Below are positions 1-6,787 of a DNA stretch of 8,356 nucleotides, piece after piece. The notes under the pieces were generated by a model that saw only the letters and a program-made list of their open reading frames with translations, was not told where the DNA came from and searched no databases. Source of the DNA: a candidate division BRC1 bacterium ADurb.BinA292 (GTDB taxonomy: Bacteria; Sumerlaeota; Sumerlaeia; MVZB01). The DNA is taken from contig MVZB01000142.1 of assembly GCA_002068205.1 (NCBI GenBank), positions 1 through 8,356 of the forward strand. The letters are read 5' to 3'. Made by a program: the position numbers and the translations under genes. Each line of letters begins with the position of its first letter. Position 1 is the first letter of the stretch.

Positions 1-1
1 C

Positions 2-1420
2 CGGCTGGGGCTGGTGCTCGCGCTGGCCGCGGCCGCCGCGACCCTCGCCGCCCAGCCCTCCGATTCCCCCAGTTCCCCCTCGCTGGACCAGCTATCCGAG
101 AAACAGGTGGAAGCCCTGCCGGAAGGCCCCGCCGATTTTCAGCAGATCATCGAACGCGCCAAGCGCCGGGTCTTCCCCGCGCTCGTCTTCGTCAAGCCGA
201 TCGTCGAGGATTACGGCAGCGGCGAGAAGAAAAAGCAGGAGGTCTTCGGCAGCGGCGTCATCATCTCGCCCGACGGCCTGGTCATCACCAATAACCATGT
301 CGTCGAGAACGCGATCAAGGTCAACTGCGTCCTGTTCGACAAGGATCAGCTGCCGGCCGAGATCCTCGGGCGCGATCCCGACACCGATCTGGCGCTGCTG
401 CAACTGGCTGCGCCGGCGGAGAAGCGTCCGCTGCCGGCCGCCGAGTTCGCCGATTCGGACGCGGTCGACGAGGGCGACTTCGTCATGGCGCTGGGCAGCC
501 CGTTCGGCTTCACCCGCTCCATCTCGCTGGGAATCATCTCCAACACGCAGCGCTATCTCGGCTTCGAGAATGAGTATCGCTACAACCTGTGGCTGCAGAC
601 CGATGCCGCGATCAATCCGGGCAACAGCGGCGGCCCGCTCGTCGATATCGAGGGACGGATCGTCGGCATCAACACGCTCGGCCTGCGGCTCGTGGCCGAG
701 AATGTCGGCTTTTCGATCCCGGCCAATGTCGTCCGCGAAATCGCCGCCCGCCTCGAGCGCGACGGCGCCGTCTCGCGCGCCTGGACCGGCCTGCGCCTCC
801 AGCCGCTCAAGGACTTCAACACCAACACCTTCACCCAGGCCGAACGCGGCGTCCTGATCGCCAATGTCGAGAGCGGGTCGCCCGCCGAGGCGGCCGGGCT
901 GCAATCGGGCGACCTGCTCGTCGCCGTCGGCGACCACCCGATCGACGGCGCCTATGTCGAAAACCTCCCCGCCATCCACTGGCGGCTGGCCGACCTGCCG
1001 ACCGATGCGCCGACCACCTTCACGCTGGTTCGCAACGGCCGGACCATCGCGGCGGCGGTCCAGCCGGTGCTCAAGGGCAAGGTCGAGGGCGAGAATCTCG
1101 ACCTGCGCCGCTGGAACATGACGCTGAAGGAAATCAACAAATACAAGGAACCCCAACTCTACATCTATCGTAAGGAAGGGATCTACGTGCAGGGCGTGCG
1201 CAATCCGGGCAATGCCTCGGCGGCCGGCATTCAGCGCAACGACATCCTGCTCTCGATCGAGCGCCAGCCGGTCGACTCGCTGGCGACCGCGCGCCAGCTC
1301 TACGAGTCGATTCTGAGGGACGAGACGCGCGAGAAAAAAGTCCTGCTCGAAGTGCTGCGCGGGGGATTGCCCAAGCTGATCGTCCTCGACTACACCAAAG
1401 ACTATGAAAAGGCGGACTGA
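2..1420 (+). CDS. HtrA/DegP-like S1C serine protease with two PDZ domains (5' partial)
   Basis: Predicted extracytoplasmic, ATP-independent serine endoprotease that degrades misfolded envelope proteins. The reading frame is open to the left edge. The first visible residues are a hydrophobic Leu/Ala run ending near an Ala-Ala-Gln-Pro site, typical of a signal-peptide core, so the true start is probably just upstream; a GTG at 14 is only an internal possibility. Numbering from that GTG, the catalytic triad is complete: His95 in TNNHVV, Asp125 in DPDTDLALL and Ser205 in NPGNSGGPLVD. PDZ1 spans about 257-350 (GVLIANVESGSPAEAAGL) and PDZ2 about 386-460 (GIYVQGVRNPGNASAAGI). This protease + 2 PDZ layout and the length of about 470 residues match the DegP/DegQ family. 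The stop lies 3 bases before the next gene, so the two are probably co-transcribed. Family assignment is firm; substrates are unknown, and I give no symbol because Deg paralogues cannot be separated here. Confidence 0.95.
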   Translation, partial: RLGLVLALAAAAATLAAQPSDSPSSPSLDQLSEKQVEALPEGPADFQQIIERAKRRVFPALVFVKPIVEDYGSGEKKKQEVFGSGVIISPDGLVITNNHVVENAIKVNCVLFDKDQLPAEILGRDPDTDLALLQLAAPAEKRPLPAAEFADSDAVDEGDFVMALGSPFGFTRSISLGIISNTQRYLGFENEYRYNLWLQTDAAINPGNSGGPLVDIEGRIVGINTLGLRLVAENVGFSIPANVVREIAARLERDGAVSRAWTGLRLQPLKDFNTNTFTQAERGVLIANVESGSPAEAAGLQSGDLLVAVGDHPIDGAYVENLPAIHWRLADLPTDAPTTFTLVRNGRTIAAAVQPVLKGKVEGENLDLRRWNMTLKEINKYKEPQLYIYRKEGIYVQGVRNPGNASAAGIQRNDILLSIERQPVDSLATARQLYESILRDETREKKVLLEVLRGGLPKLIVLDYTKDYEKAD

Positions 1421-1423
1421 CTC

Positions 1424-3781
1424 ATGAACGGCTCATTGCTCGCCCGCGCATCCCGCGCCGTGCGGTTGCTCGCGCTGCTCGGCCTTGCCTGCCTGGCGCG
1501 CCCGTGCCTGGCCCAGCCGGCGGCGGCCGCGAGCGCCGACGCCGCCCCCACGACCGGGCCGCTCACGCTCCAGCAGGCGGAGTCATTCCTTGAGCACTTC
1601 GCCGTCATTGAGGTCTTTTTCAAGCGCAGCGAAGAGGACAAGGATGCCGTTCACCCGGAGTATGAATCCTACATCAGCCGCAAGCTCCCGATGCGGCTGA
1701 TCGGCATCGCGCTCGACGCCGAGCACGTCGTGACGATCGACACCGACCTGGACGAAAAATGGATCGACCGGATCCAGGTGACCGACATGCGGGGTCGGAG
1801 CGCGCCGGCCGAGCGCGCGGCGTTGCTGCTCGATGCCCCCGCGCTCGTCTTTCGCATCGCCGACCCGACCGGCCTGACGCTGCGCCCGCCCCAGTTCACC
1901 GACCCCGGCCCCGCCGCGCCCGATGGCCTGCAGCAACTGGTCGTCACGCGCCACGGCAGCAACTACATGCTTCAGCTATCGCCCGCCCAGCCGCTGGTCC
2001 AATTGACGCCGGAGTATCAGCTCCAGCGGGTGCTCTCCACCGCGGTCTATGACCCCGACGCCAGCAGCCGCGGGATGATGGACGACTGGAGCGGCTGGTC
2101 GTCGGACTTTGAAATCAACAAGGTCCCGGTGCTGCTGCTGGATCAGCGGCGGCGGCCCGTCGGCCTCGCCTTCCGCGCCTATCTGCCCTACGGTGAGAGT
2201 GCAGAAGAGGGTCTGCGCCCCGACCAGCGCGAACGCGTCGCCTGGACGCAATACGCCGCCGCGCAGGATCAACTGACGACCGCGGCCGGCCGCTGGGTGA
2301 TGGAGACCCACATCACGTTCCGCCAGAAAGCCGAGGAAGGCGGCGGCACCTTCCTCGGTCTGCCGCTGCCCAATGTGGACTCGATCATGGGGGGCCAGGT
2401 CAACGTTCCCGATGAGTGGTATGTTTACGGTTTCCCCATTGCGCCCGATCTGCTCTTCGTCCCCACCCGCATCCAGCGCGAATTCGCCAAGGTGATCGAC
2501 CGGATCGAGGTCCGCGACGGCGACCGCACGATTCCGGGGCGCTTCTATGGCGCCTATGAGGACATCGCCGCGTTCCTGATCCGGCTCGATGAACCCCTCT
2601 CGGTCGCCCCGGCCGAAATCTTCTCCAGCCAGCCGGTGCGCATGATCCGACCGATGCTCTCCATCTATCCCGAGCGGCGCTACGGTCGCGAGTATCTCGA
2701 TGTCGGCTATGCCCGTCTGCTCAGCCGGCTCAACGGCTATCGCGACGTGCTGGAGTTTGTGCCGGCCTACGAGGCGCGCGTCGGCGCCCTCTACACCGAC
2801 CTCGACGGCAACCTGCAGGGGGTCACCCTCGAGCAGCGCAAGGAGGACGAGGACAAGGAACGATTCCGGCGCGCCGGCGGGTTCCCCTATTTCGGCGGCG
2901 GCGAAACCTTCTACCGCTTCTACTCGATTCCCGAGCTCGCCCCGTACTTCAATGCGCCCAACGATCATCTCGATCCGACGATCGTCTCGCTCTCCGAGGA
3001 GGAAGAGGAGCGCAAGATGTGGCTCGGCGTCGAGTTCGATCCGATGACGCAGGAGCTGGCCAAGACGCTCGACGTGCAGCCCCAGACGAAGGACGGCACG
3101 ATCGGCCTGTGGGTCACGCGTGTCTATCCCGGCTCACCGGCGGCGCGCCTCGGCCTGGAACGCGGTTCGATTCTGCTCGAGCTGCGCGAGGAGGGCGAAG
3201 CCCAGCCGGTTGAGCTCAAGGCCGCCGACACGTCGATGTACGACTTCGACTTTTCCGACGTGGAACTGCCCGAGGGCATGGAGAACCTGGGGATCAGCCT
3301 GCCCAGGGCCAAACCGTGGAAGAACCGGCGCAACATGCTGACGCGCCTGCTCGAGGTCATCGGCGAGGGCCGGACCGTCCACCTGCGGTACCTCGACCCG
3401 CAGCGGGCGGAGCACAGCGTGACGTTCGCCGTCGAAAAGGCGCCGCATGATTTCGCCAGCGCGCCCAAGTACAAGGACGAGGAGATCGGCCTGACCGTCA
3501 AGGAGCTGACCTATGAGGTGCGCGAAGCCTTGATGCTGCCTCCCGATGCCCGTCACCTGGTCGTCTCCAGCGTGGAGGAGGGGAGCCCGGCCGCCGTCGC
3601 GCGCGTCGAACTTTACGACCTGATCATTGCGATCAACGATCAGCCGGTGCCCGATCTGGAGACGTTCAAGCGGATCGCCCAGGACGCCCGCGCCGAGCGC
3701 GAAGCCAGCGGCCGCGCCACGCTGCGCGTTACGCTTCAGCAACTCGACAAAACCCGGATCGTCGACCTGACGCTGGAGTGA
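1424..3781 (+). CDS. Exported PDZ protein with two degenerate trypsin-like domains (putative pseudoprotease)
   Basis: 785 residues, start ATG 1424, preceded by AAAAGG 11 bases upstream inside the end of the protease gene. The signal peptide has Arg8/11/14, a hydrophobic core at 14-27 and likely cleavage after CLA30. Residues ~60-250 follow the layout of the upstream protease: HVVTIDTDL aligns with the His motif (His replaced by about Thr107), LDAPALVFRI with the Asp motif (Asp to about Pro139), and VPVLLLDQRRRPVGL with the Ser motif (Ser to about Val234). Residues ~335-470 repeat the pattern: IDRIEVRD mirrors IDRIQVTD of the first copy, YEDIAAFLIRL keeps an Asp (380), and VGALYTDLDGNLQGV has Val453 at the Ser position. 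PDZ domains follow at about 532-672 (GLWVTRVYPGSPAARLGL, with an acidic/proline insertion around 600-635) and 685-785 (LVVSSVEEGSPAAVARVEL). Signal peptide and PDZ domains are clear; the two degenerate protease folds come from my own alignment. Likely role: scaffold, substrate adaptor or regulator of the upstream HtrA. No catalytic activity is expected. Confidence 0.85.
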   Translation: MNGSLLARASRAVRLLALLGLACLARPCLAQPAAAASADAAPTTGPLTLQQAESFLEHFAVIEVFFKRSEEDKDAVHPEYESYISRKLPMRLIGIALDAEHVVTIDTDLDEKWIDRIQVTDMRGRSAPAERAALLLDAPALVFRIADPTGLTLRPPQFTDPGPAAPDGLQQLVVTRHGSNYMLQLSPAQPLVQLTPEYQLQRVLSTAVYDPDASSRGMMDDWSGWSSDFEINKVPVLLLDQRRRPVGLAFRAYLPYGESAEEGLRPDQRERVAWTQYAAAQDQLTTAAGRWVMETHITFRQKAEEGGGTFLGLPLPNVDSIMGGQVNVPDEWYVYGFPIAPDLLFVPTRIQREFAKVIDRIEVRDGDRTIPGRFYGAYEDIAAFLIRLDEPLSVAPAEIFSSQPVRMIRPMLSIYPERRYGREYLDVGYARLLSRLNGYRDVLEFVPAYEARVGALYTDLDGNLQGVTLEQRKEDEDKERFRRAGGFPYFGGGETFYRFYSIPELAPYFNAPNDHLDPTIVSLSEEEEERKMWLGVEFDPMTQELAKTLDVQPQTKDGTIGLWVTRVYPGSPAARLGLERGSILLELREEGEAQPVELKAADTSMYDFDFSDVELPEGMENLGISLPRAKPWKNRRNMLTRLLEVIGEGRTVHLRYLDPQRAEHSVTFAVEKAPHDFASAPKYKDEEIGLTVKELTYEVREALMLPPDARHLVVSSVEEGSPAAVARVELYDLIIAINDQPVPDLETFKRIAQDARAEREASGRATLRVTLQQLDKTRIVDLTLE

Positions 3782-3793
3782 CCCCCGCGGACC

Positions 3794-4264
3794 TCAACGC
3801 ACCGGCTGGACCGTGGCCTCGGAGCGGCCGGCTTCGGCGGGCGGCTGCAGCGCGCTCCACAGCCCGAACGCCACCGCGTAGAGCGCGACGGCAAGCAGCA
3901 GCACGTACAGCGTGATCCGGCCGCCCAGGTTGCCGCGCTCGCGCTGCATCCGCCGTTCGCGCTCACGCCACAGCGCGTCGATGTAGGGGTTGGCGTCGCG
4001 GTAGGCCTGCCGCGTGCTTTCCGCGCTCTCGATCCGATGCGGGAAGGCTTCGTAGAAATGCCGGTCGTATTCCATCCGCCGCTCGGGCCGATGCAGCACC
4101 TCGTAGGCCGCGTTGATGGCGGCCATGCGCTGCTCCGCGCGCGCGTCGCCGCCGTGGCGGTCGGGATGGTGCCGGCGCACCAGCAGGCGGTAGGTCTGCT
4201 TGATTTCGTGAAACGTCGCCGTCGGTTTCAGTCCGAGCGTGGCGTAATGATCGGGCAGGGGCAT
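3794..4264 (-). CDS. Membrane-anchored J-domain (DnaJ-like) protein
   Basis: 156 residues. The J domain is at about 5-70: DHYATLGLKP opening, helix II IKQTYRLLVRRHHPDRH with the HPD signature (33-35) that stimulates Hsp70/DnaK ATPase, then AAINAAYEVLHRPERRMEYD. There is no Gly/Phe-rich segment and no CxxCxGxG zinc repeats, so it is a class III J-protein. A charged helix (WRERERRMQRER, 99-110) precedes one hydrophobic segment (about 117-137) near the C-terminus, implying a tail anchor with the J domain in the cytoplasm. The ATG at 4264 is chosen because the J domain begins six residues later. A TTG at 4330 would add 22 residues of low-complexity sequence (Pro run) and is unlikely; neither start has a good ribosome binding site. 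The gene converges on the PDZ gene with 12 bases between stops and lies 132 bases downstream of the M48 gene. It probably recruits DnaK to membrane-associated clients (inference). Confidence 0.88.
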   Translation of the reverse strand: MPLPDHYATLGLKPTATFHEIKQTYRLLVRRHHPDRHGGDARAEQRMAAINAAYEVLHRPERRMEYDRHFYEAFPHRIESAESTRQAYRDANPYIDALWRERERRMQRERGNLGGRITLYVLLLAVALYAVAFGLWSALQPPAEAGRSEATVQPVR

Positions 4265-4345
4265 CTTCGTCGGCGGGGGCGGCGGGAATCGGTCAGCGTG
4301 AGCAGCCGTCGTACGCTCTGACCGGATCAAGGTAGCACAACCGGC

Positions 4346-4368
4346 CGCGCGGCTCCAGTCGCCGCGTG
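4346..4368 (-). terminator. Hairpin downstream of the M48 gene; weak terminator or attenuator candidate
   Basis: CGCGGC (4348-4353) and GCCGCG (4361-4366) form a perfect 6-bp stem around a 7-base loop, about 30 bases beyond the M48 stop codon in the direction of transcription and about 80 bases before the J-protein start. There is no T-run after it on the minus strand, so it is not a classical intrinsic terminator, and GC-rich stems occur by chance in this genome. It could separate the zinc-ribbon/lemA/M48 operon from the J-protein gene. Confidence 0.25.
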
Positions 4369-4372
4369 CGTT

Positions 4373-4383
4373 GGTTCCGAACC
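4373..4383. promoter_or_regulatory. 11-base inverted repeat GGTTCCGAACC, possible operator
   Basis: Perfect GGTTC-N-GAACC palindrome in the 132-base gap between the M48 stop and the J-protein start. A one-mismatch copy (6876-6886) and a second GTTC-N-GAAC palindrome (6998-7008) lie in the divergent intergenic region. I recognise no specific regulator for it. Confidence 0.25.
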
Positions 4384-4396
4384 CGCCCGCCGCCGG

Positions 4397-5629
4397 TCAG
4401 TCCGTCACCCGAATCGTCCGGTGGCAGCGCGGGCATTCGACGCGCTCGGCGCTGAACGTCGGGCTGAGCGAGACGTGGCCGCCGCAGCGGCAGGCGATCG
4501 TCTCCCATCCCGATCCGCCGCGGCGGTGGCGCAGCGCCTCGCGCGCGCGCGCCACGGCGTCGCGTTGTTCCTCGGCGGGCGCGGCCGCGCGGCGGGGGAC
4601 CCGCTCCCCTGCCTCGGCGCGCGTGCGCTCGCCGAACAAGGCCCCGCGCTCGCCCGCGCGCTCGCGCCAGGCCCGCTCATACTCGGCGAAGCCCGCGCCG
4701 CCGGCCATCGCGCGCAGAATCGCGATCCGGCGGTCGGTCGGCGGATGGGTCGCAAACAGGCCGCCGCCGCCCATTGCCCGCAGCGGGTTGACGATGAACA
4801 TCGGCGCCACCGCCCGGTTCTGTTTGCCGAGCAGCCGCCCCCCCGCGTGGCCGCTGATCTTCTCCAGCGCCGAGGCGAGCCCCTCGGGAAACCGCGTAAA
4901 CCGGGCGGCCGAGGCATCGGCCAGATACTCGCGCCGACGCGAGCAGGCAAAGTAAAGCAACTGCGCGCAGAGCGGAGCCAGGATCGCCAGCGCCAGCGCG
5001 ACAAGCAGCATGATCGCCTGCGCCTGGTTGCCCCCGTCGCGGCTGTCGCGTCCCCGCCGGCTGGTATGGCGCCCGCCATGGAGGAAGGCGCGAAGAAAAA
5101 CATCCGAAATCAGCGCGATGCTGCCCATCATCACCGCGGCCAGCGTCAGGAACCGGATGTCCAGATTGCGCACATGCCCGATCTCATGCGCCACCACGCC
5201 CTGCAGCTCGTCGCGGTTGAGTTTGCGCAGCAGACCGATCGTGACGGCCACCGCCGCCCGCTCCGGATTGCGGCCCACGGCAAACGCGTTCAGACTGTCG
5301 GTGTCGAGCACGTAGACGTCGGGTCGCCGGGGAAGACCCGCCGCCAGCGTCATCTCCTCGACGACGTTGAACAGGCGGCGCGCCTCGGCCGGAGTCTCAA
5401 GTTTGCGCGCCCCCATGCTCTTGAGCAGGATCGCCTCGCCCGCCGTGAGCGACACGAGCGTCATCACGCCGAAGACCGCCAGCGCGGCCAGCACGCCGAA
5501 GACGCCGCCCGTCGCCGGATCCGGATCGATGCTCATGCCGATCGCTCCGCCCAGCGCCGCCAGCAGCAGGGCCATCAAGGCCAGCAGCAGGCGCGAGCGG
5601 CGCCGATTTGCGGCAATCGCTTCCCACAT
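4397..5629 (-). CDS. HtpX-like M48 family membrane metalloprotease with C-terminal zinc ribbon
   Basis: 410 residues, ATG at 5629, 6 bases after the lemA stop, with TAGG just upstream. HtpX-type enzymes are zinc endopeptidases of the inner membrane that cleave damaged membrane proteins with a cytoplasm-facing active site. Visible features: hydrophobic segments at about 13-34 and 42-65; the conserved segment DVYVLDTDSLNAFAVGRNPERA (104-125, interrupted here only for description); zinc motif HEIGH (148-152); hydrophobic segments at about 158-180 and 205-228; third ligand in REYLADASAARFT (Glu234); and the THPPTDRRI motif (His295) that closes the M48 domain. HtpX normally ends near here at just under 300 residues. 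This protein continues with a charged Arg/Glu/Ala linker (about 316-372) and a terminal CxC...CxxC ribbon (Cys380, Cys382, Cys399, Cys402). Last gene of the zinc-ribbon/lemA/M48 operon. Family call firm; the ribbon's role is unknown. Symbol withheld because M48 subfamilies are hard to separate by eye. Confidence 0.94.
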   Translation of the reverse strand: MWEAIAANRRRSRLLLALMALLLAALGGAIGMSIDPDPATGGVFGVLAALAVFGVMTLVSLTAGEAILLKSMGARKLETPAEARRLFNVVEEMTLAAGLPRRPDVYVLDTDSLNAFAVGRNPERAAVAVTIGLLRKLNRDELQGVVAHEIGHVRNLDIRFLTLAAVMMGSIALISDVFLRAFLHGGRHTSRRGRDSRDGGNQAQAIMLLVALALAILAPLCAQLLYFACSRRREYLADASAARFTRFPEGLASALEKISGHAGGRLLGKQNRAVAPMFIVNPLRAMGGGGLFATHPPTDRRIAILRAMAGGAGFAEYERAWRERAGERGALFGERTRAEAGERVPRRAAAPAEEQRDAVARAREALRHRRGGSGWETIACRCGGHVSLSPTFSAERVECPRCHRTIRVTD

Positions 5630-5635
5630 GGCGGC

Positions 5636-6202
5636 CTAGAATTTCACCTGTGGCACGGCCCGTTCGCTCTTGTCTTCCAGCTCAAAGAAGGCCTCTTCGC
5701 GGAACTGGAACATGCCGGCCACGAGATTGGCGGGGATCTGCTGGATCCGGGTGTTGTACTGCATGACCTGTTCGTTGTAGAACTGGCGCGAGAAGCCAAT
5801 CTTGTTTTCGGTCGACGTCAGTTCCTCCTGCAACGCCAGAAAATTCTGATTCGCCTTCAGGTCGGGGTATTGCTCCACGACCATCAGCAGGCGGCCCAGC
5901 GCGCCGCTCAGTTGCGATTCGGCCTGTGCCTGCTCGCCGACGCCGTGGGCCGAGACGGCGGCGGCGCGCGCCCGCATCACTTCCTCCAGCGTCTGGCGCT
6001 CGTGTCCCGCGTAGCCCTTGACCGTCTCGACCAGGTTTGGAATCAGGTCGTGGCGCCGCTTGAGCTGCACGTCGATCTGCGCCCAGGCTTCCTTGACCTG
6101 ATTGCGCAGGCGCACCAGACCGTTGTAGGTCGCGATGAACCACAGGATGACGAGCAGCACCAGGCCGCCGATGACAAGCAATGCGATGAGTGCGCCGCCC
6201 AT
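5636..6202 (-). CDS. lemA: LemA family protein
   Basis: 188 residues, the usual LemA length. One N-terminal transmembrane segment (about 4-24, Leu/Ile/Val-rich, ending in WFIATYNGLV) is followed by a helical-bundle domain with the family's hallmark stretches: AWAQIDVQLKRRHDLIPNLV (40-59), YPDLKANQNFLALQEELTST (112-131), ENKIGFSRQFYNEQVMQYNT (132-151) and PANLVAGMFQFREEAFF (157-173). The ATG at 6202 is chosen because the membrane segment begins at once and GGAAGG (6217-6212) sits 9 bases upstream; the frame is open further upstream but there it only overlaps the zinc-ribbon gene. The biochemical role of LemA is not established; lemA genes are often found near membrane protease or repeat-protein genes. 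Its position 6 bases upstream of an M48 protease gene suggests joint membrane quality control (inference). Confidence 0.95.
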   Translation of the reverse strand: MGGALIALLVIGGLVLLVILWFIATYNGLVRLRNQVKEAWAQIDVQLKRRHDLIPNLVETVKGYAGHERQTLEEVMRARAAAVSAHGVGEQAQAESQLSGALGRLLMVVEQYPDLKANQNFLALQEELTSTENKIGFSRQFYNEQVMQYNTRIQQIPANLVAGMFQFREEAFFELEDKSERAVPQVKF

Positions 6203-6207
6203 GAGGA

Positions 6208-6660
6208 TTAGCCTTCCTGTCGGGGAGGTTCGGCCGCGGAGGGGAGGAAATTCCGCGGACCGCGCTCGGAGCGAAATTCCGTCGCCAGCACGTCGCCCAG
6301 AAAGTCCGCCAGCGCGCCGGCCTCGTCGCCGCCGGCGTGCTCGATCAGCCGGCGGATCTCGCCGGCGTCGAACCACAAGCCGTGGCCGCGCGGGCAGTGG
6401 TCCAGCTCAAGGGGGGGCTCCGCCGCCAGCGTCAGCCCCCGGCAGCGCCACCCGCAGCGGGGACAGCGGCGCGCGCCACGCCGACCGCGCCGGCCGGCGT
6501 TCAACGCCGCCGTCAGCGGGCCGGGTGGCGCCCCGGCCAGATCGCAAATCTGCTCCAGCTCGCCGCCATCGAGCCACGTTCCGCCGCATTGGGGGCAGTG
6601 ATCGATCTCGACGCCGTGCAGTTCGAGGACGAGCATCGGCGCGCCGCAATGCGGGCACAT
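6208..6660 (-). CDS. Double zinc-ribbon protein (zf-TFIIB-like)
   Basis: 150 residues with two copies of a TFIIB-type zinc ribbon. Copy 1 (about 1-40): CPHC (Cys2, Cys5), then HCPQCGGTWLDGGELEQI (Cys22, Cys25). Copy 2 (about 65-106): CPRC (Cys66, Cys69), then HCPRGHGLWFDAGEIRRLI (Cys89 and His93). Copy 2 thus lacks the last Cys and offers a His one residue later. The CPxCGGxWLDxGELE pattern is the hallmark of the small zf-TFIIB family found widely in bacteria, whose members are largely uncharacterised. No signal peptide or membrane segment is seen, so it is presumably cytoplasmic. The ATG at 6660 is supported by GGAGAG (6675-6670) with 9-base spacing; an in-frame TTG at 6696 is unsupported. 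The gene opens an operon with lemA (5-base gap) and the M48 protease. The ribbon may bind nucleic acid or protein; the sequence does not say which. Confidence 0.9.
   Translation of the reverse strand: MCPHCGAPMLVLELHGVEIDHCPQCGGTWLDGGELEQICDLAGAPPGPLTAALNAGRRGRRGARRCPRCGWRCRGLTLAAEPPLELDHCPRGHGLWFDAGEIRRLIEHAGGDEAGALADFLGDVLATEFRSERGPRNFLPSAAEPPRQEG
6212..6217 (-). promoter_or_regulatory. Ribosome binding site of lemA
   Basis: GGAAGG on the minus strand, 9 bases before the ATG at 6202, lying inside the last codons of the zinc-ribbon gene. It fixes the lemA start against longer in-frame extensions and indicates translational linkage within one mRNA. Confidence 0.6.
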
Positions 6661-6669
6661 CAGCGGCGT

Positions 6670-6675
6670 CTCTCC
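6670..6675 (-). promoter_or_regulatory. Ribosome binding site of the zinc-ribbon gene
   Basis: GGAGAG on the minus strand, 9 bases before the ATG at 6660. It decides that start over the in-frame TTG at 6696. Confidence 0.6.
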
Positions 6676-6787
6676 GCATAATCGGGCTGGCGGCAACCCA
6701 TGCCTGGCAACCTCAAGTCAAGCTCCGCTTATTGAGAGCCAATGGCTGGAGACTGTCAAGTTCCCGCCACGCGCGATCGGCCGTGTT

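Noticed and set aside
92..1156. A 354-codon frame on the minus strand opposite the HtrA protease
   Set aside because: Shadow of the protease gene; the translation is rich in Asp/Arg/Gly/Ala without motifs, while the plus strand carries a complete catalytic triad.
1424..1513. Lipoprotein signal (Cys23 or Cys28) in the pseudoprotease leader
   Set aside because: The residues before Cys23 (LGLA) and Cys28 (LARP) do not fit a normal lipobox; CLA-Q is a better signal peptidase I site.
1976..2968. A 330-codon frame on the minus strand opposite the pseudoprotease gene
   Set aside because: Antisense shadow with no domain and no ribosome binding site; the plus-strand frame continues into clear PDZ domains.
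3782..3793. Bidirectional terminator between the convergent PDZ and J-protein genes
   Set aside because: Only 12 bases lie between the stops, with no stable hairpin followed by a T-run on either strand.
4265..4330. N-terminal extension of the J-protein to a TTG at 4330
   Set aside because: The added residues (with a run of five Pro) precede the J domain and resemble no conserved part of it; the ATG at 4264 starts right before the domain.
4421..6211. A 596-codon open frame on the plus strand spanning the complement of lemA and the M48 gene
   Set aside because: It is the exact antisense of two firmly identified genes in GC-rich DNA, where stops are rare. Its translation is low-complexity (Arg/Ala/His/Gln-rich) with no recognisable domain.
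6203..6376. N-terminal extension of LemA upstream of 6202
   Set aside because: It overlaps the end of the zinc-ribbon gene and translates to Arg-rich sequence; the ATG at 6202 has a good ribosome binding site and starts at the membrane segment.
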